Both the position numbers and the translations under genes were made by a program. A stretch of 6,823 nt of DNA from Phyllobacteriaceae bacterium. GTDB taxonomy: Bacteria > Pseudomonadota > Alphaproteobacteria > Rhizobiales > Rhizobiaceae. Position 1 is the first letter of the stretch, and every line of letters begins with the position of its first letter. The stretch spans positions 1 to 6,823 of the forward strand of contig JAHEGF010000184.1 of the NCBI GenBank assembly GCA_024645155.1. Direction: 5' to 3'. Below, in pieces: positions 5,310 to 6,823 of this stretch. Under the pieces are notes generated by a model. The model was not told where the DNA came from. It searched no databases and worked only from the letters and a program-made list of their open reading frames with translations.

Positions 5310-5627
5310 ATGGCTTCGTTACTTTCAAAACTTGCTTCAATGTTTTCGGGCTCCGGATCCGCCAAACAGGCAGCTGCAGAGCCTCCCGTGCGCTTTCGTG
5401 ACTTCGATATCATTGCCGCGCCTTTCAAGGACGGAAACCATTGGCGATTGGCCGGAATTATCCGCAGCGCCGATCCAGATGACACCAGAGAACATCACTT
5501 CATCCGTTCCGATGTTTTCTCAAATGCCGATGACGCGAAAACATTTGCGATCAGGAAAGCCCAGTTGATCATCGAACAGAATTGTGAACGCATTCTCGAC
5601 GATCCGGGTGTCAGGGCGCCATTGTAA
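5310..5627 (+). CDS. HlyU-family small protein (PF10115)
   Basis: 105 residues. After a short N-terminus that looks like an amphipathic or low-complexity lead (MASLLSKLASMFSGSGSAKQ) comes the single HlyU-type domain at about 28-97: RFRDFDIIAAPFKDGNHWRLAGII, then DTREHHFIRSDVFSNADDAKTFAIRKAQLIIEQ. Small rhizobial proteins annotated as HlyU-family regulators share this pattern: F-I-x-P-x-KDG-x-x-(F/W)R, (H)-x-FIR-(A/S)D, and a final helix with A-x-x-K-A-x-x-II-(D/E)-(E/Q)-x-(G/C)-ER. The family name comes from a Vibrio transcription activator, but I see no helix-turn-helix here, so a regulatory role is not shown. The start is fixed by an in-frame TAG three codons upstream; the Shine-Dalgarno sequence is weak (GTGGG). 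It sits 81 bases after cfa and 30 bases before the M20 gene, so it is probably co-transcribed with the latter. Confidence 0.82.
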   Translation: MASLLSKLASMFSGSGSAKQAAAEPPVRFRDFDIIAAPFKDGNHWRLAGIIRSADPDDTREHHFIRSDVFSNADDAKTFAIRKAQLIIEQNCERILDDPGVRAPL

Positions 5628-5657
5628 ATTTCACCGGCAACCACCAGAGGGCAAGTC

Positions 5658-6823
5658 ATGAAAACGTTTCGAAGATTGTTTGCCTTGTTGTTCGGTGGGC
5701 TTGTTGTTCTTGCAACCGTGCTTGTCGTCAAGACGATACAGTACCCGGTGGCACCGATTTCGAATGCATCAGATGTGGCGTGGCAGGTCGATGCGGATTC
5801 CGCTTCCCTGCACTTGTCACAGGCTATCCGGATCAGAACCATTTCGACGTCTGACCGCAATCAACGTGACTTGGCACAGTTTGAACAGTTCATCGCCTGG
5901 CTGGCGAACACCTATCCGCGAGTTCACGCATCGGCAAGCCGCCAGATCATCAACGGTTACAGCATTCTTTTTGAATGGAAAGGCAGCAATCCGGCGCTGA
6001 AACCGATCCTTCTTACCGGTCATTACGACGTTGTTCCGGTTGAGCCCGGAACTGAGTCGGGCTGGGGTAATCCACCGTTTTCCGGCACGATCAGCGATGG
6101 TCTCATCTGGGGTCGCGGGGCTCTCGATGACAAGGGCGCAATTGTTGCGATGCTCGAAGCGGCAGAAATTCTGCTTGCCGACGGGTTTGTTCCCGAACGC
6201 ACCATCCATTTTGCATTTGGCCATGACGAAGAGACTGGCGGCACCGAAGGTGCGGGCGCAATCGCGGCCCATGTGAAGGCCAGCGGTGTTCAATACGCAT
6301 GGTCCCTTGATGAAGGCTCGATGGTTCTGGAGGGCATTCTGCCCGGGGTCAAACCGCGCATTGCCAGTATCAATGTTGCCGAGAAGGGATACATGACCGT
6401 TGATCTGGTAGCAAATGCACCGGGCGGCCATTCCTCGCTGCCACCACCCGATACAGCAGTTGCTACTCTTGCGGGTGCTATTGACCGCCTCGTCAAGTCA
6501 CCGGTACCGGGTGGATTGACCGGTGTGTCCGGCGACTTCTTCGATTCTGTTGCCGGGCACATGCCGTTCTTCCAGAAGCTCCTGTTTGCCAACCAGTGGC
6601 TATTTGCACCCGTGCTGGAGCGCGTTTTGTCGGGCTCGGCAGCGACCAACGCCATGTTGCGGACTACAACCGCACCGACCATGCTTTCGGGGTCGGTCAA
6701 GGAAAATGTTTTGCCTGCGGTGGCCGTTGGAACGGTGAACTTCCGGCTACATCCGCGTGATACCGTCGACGGGGTTGCGCGCCACATTTTCGGTGCCATC
6801 GACGACGAGCGCATCGATATCCG
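5658..6823 (+). CDS. Membrane-anchored M20-family zinc peptidase/amidohydrolase, cut by right edge
   Basis: 388 codons are visible and the frame is open to the edge. A basic start (MKTFRR) and a hydrophobic segment (about 8-24) form a signal anchor, placing the enzyme on the periplasmic side. Di-zinc motifs of M20 follow: GHYDVVPV with His122 and Asp124, WGRGALDDKG with bridging Asp157, FGHDEETGG with catalytic Glu191 and ligand Glu192, and SLDEGS with Asp218. GGHSSLPP (His258) belongs to the lid/dimerisation domain, which covers roughly 240-360. The last zinc ligand, a His near the C-terminus, would be outside the window. Length, anchor and motif spelling fit the carboxypeptidase S/PM20D1-like branch, whose members cleave peptides or N-acyl amino acids; the substrate here is unknown. 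A good Shine-Dalgarno (GAGGG, six bases before ATG) supports the start, 30 bases after the HlyU-like gene. Confidence 0.92.
   Translation, partial: MKTFRRLFALLFGGLVVLATVLVVKTIQYPVAPISNASDVAWQVDADSASLHLSQAIRIRTISTSDRNQRDLAQFEQFIAWLANTYPRVHASASRQIINGYSILFEWKGSNPALKPILLTGHYDVVPVEPGTESGWGNPPFSGTISDGLIWGRGALDDKGAIVAMLEAAEILLADGFVPERTIHFAFGHDEETGGTEGAGAIAAHVKASGVQYAWSLDEGSMVLEGILPGVKPRIASINVAEKGYMTVDLVANAPGGHSSLPPPDTAVATLAGAIDRLVKSPVPGGLTGVSGDFFDSVAGHMPFFQKLLFANQWLFAPVLERVLSGSAATNAMLRTTTAPTMLSGSVKENVLPAVAVGTVNFRLHPRDTVDGVARHIFGAIDDERIDI

Noticed and set aside
5817..6431. 204-codon minus-strand open frame
   Set aside because: It is antisense to the M20 gene, whose zinc-ligand motifs fall in exactly this interval.

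Overview
The window looks like an ordinary chromosomal segment of an alphaproteobacterium, most likely of the Hyphomicrobiales (Rhizobiales). This rests on three things: a PopZ-type polar organiser with the alphaproteobacterial N-terminal signature next to a TolC-type channel and a PCMT-fold methyltransferase, an arrangement familiar from rhizobia and Brucella; an alphaproteobacterial-style promoter (CTTGGC-N17-CTATAG) in front of a tRNA; and a HlyU-family small protein of the kind common in rhizobia. The genus cannot be fixed from sequence alone. No transposase, integrase, phage gene, CRISPR array or rRNA is visible.

Left part (1-3146), all on the minus strand. In transcription order it runs: a 95-residue two-helix membrane protein (2859-3146), tRNA-Cys(GCA) with encoded CCA (2713-2786), a PCMT-family methyltransferase (1965-2636), a TolC-family outer-membrane channel (425-1795), and the first ~89 codons of popZ, which runs off the left edge. 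A perfect 18-bp palindrome followed by five T lies between the small membrane protein and tRNA-Cys; as an intrinsic terminator it points along the plus strand, against the genes.

Centre (3147-3968). A divergent intergenic region carries a near-consensus sigma-70 promoter for tRNA-Asn(GUU) on the plus strand. About 600 bases without a convincing gene follow. They contain several hairpins and one doubtful 129-codon minus-strand reading frame.

Right part (3969-6823), all on the plus strand: a cyclopropane-fatty-acyl-phospholipid synthase, a small HlyU-family protein, and a membrane-anchored M20-family zinc peptidase/amidohydrolase cut by the right edge. Spacings of 81 and 30 bases allow one operon. 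The two enzymes both act at or near the membrane (lipid methylenation, and hydrolysis of peptide or N-acyl-amino-acid bonds), but a shared pathway is only a guess.

I looked for a novel system and did not find one. The observations most worth checking are substituted ligand positions in the CFA synthase, the missing substrate-loop motif in the PCMT-like protein, the antisense-facing terminator-like palindrome, and the structured gene-poor stretch before the CFA synthase gene.
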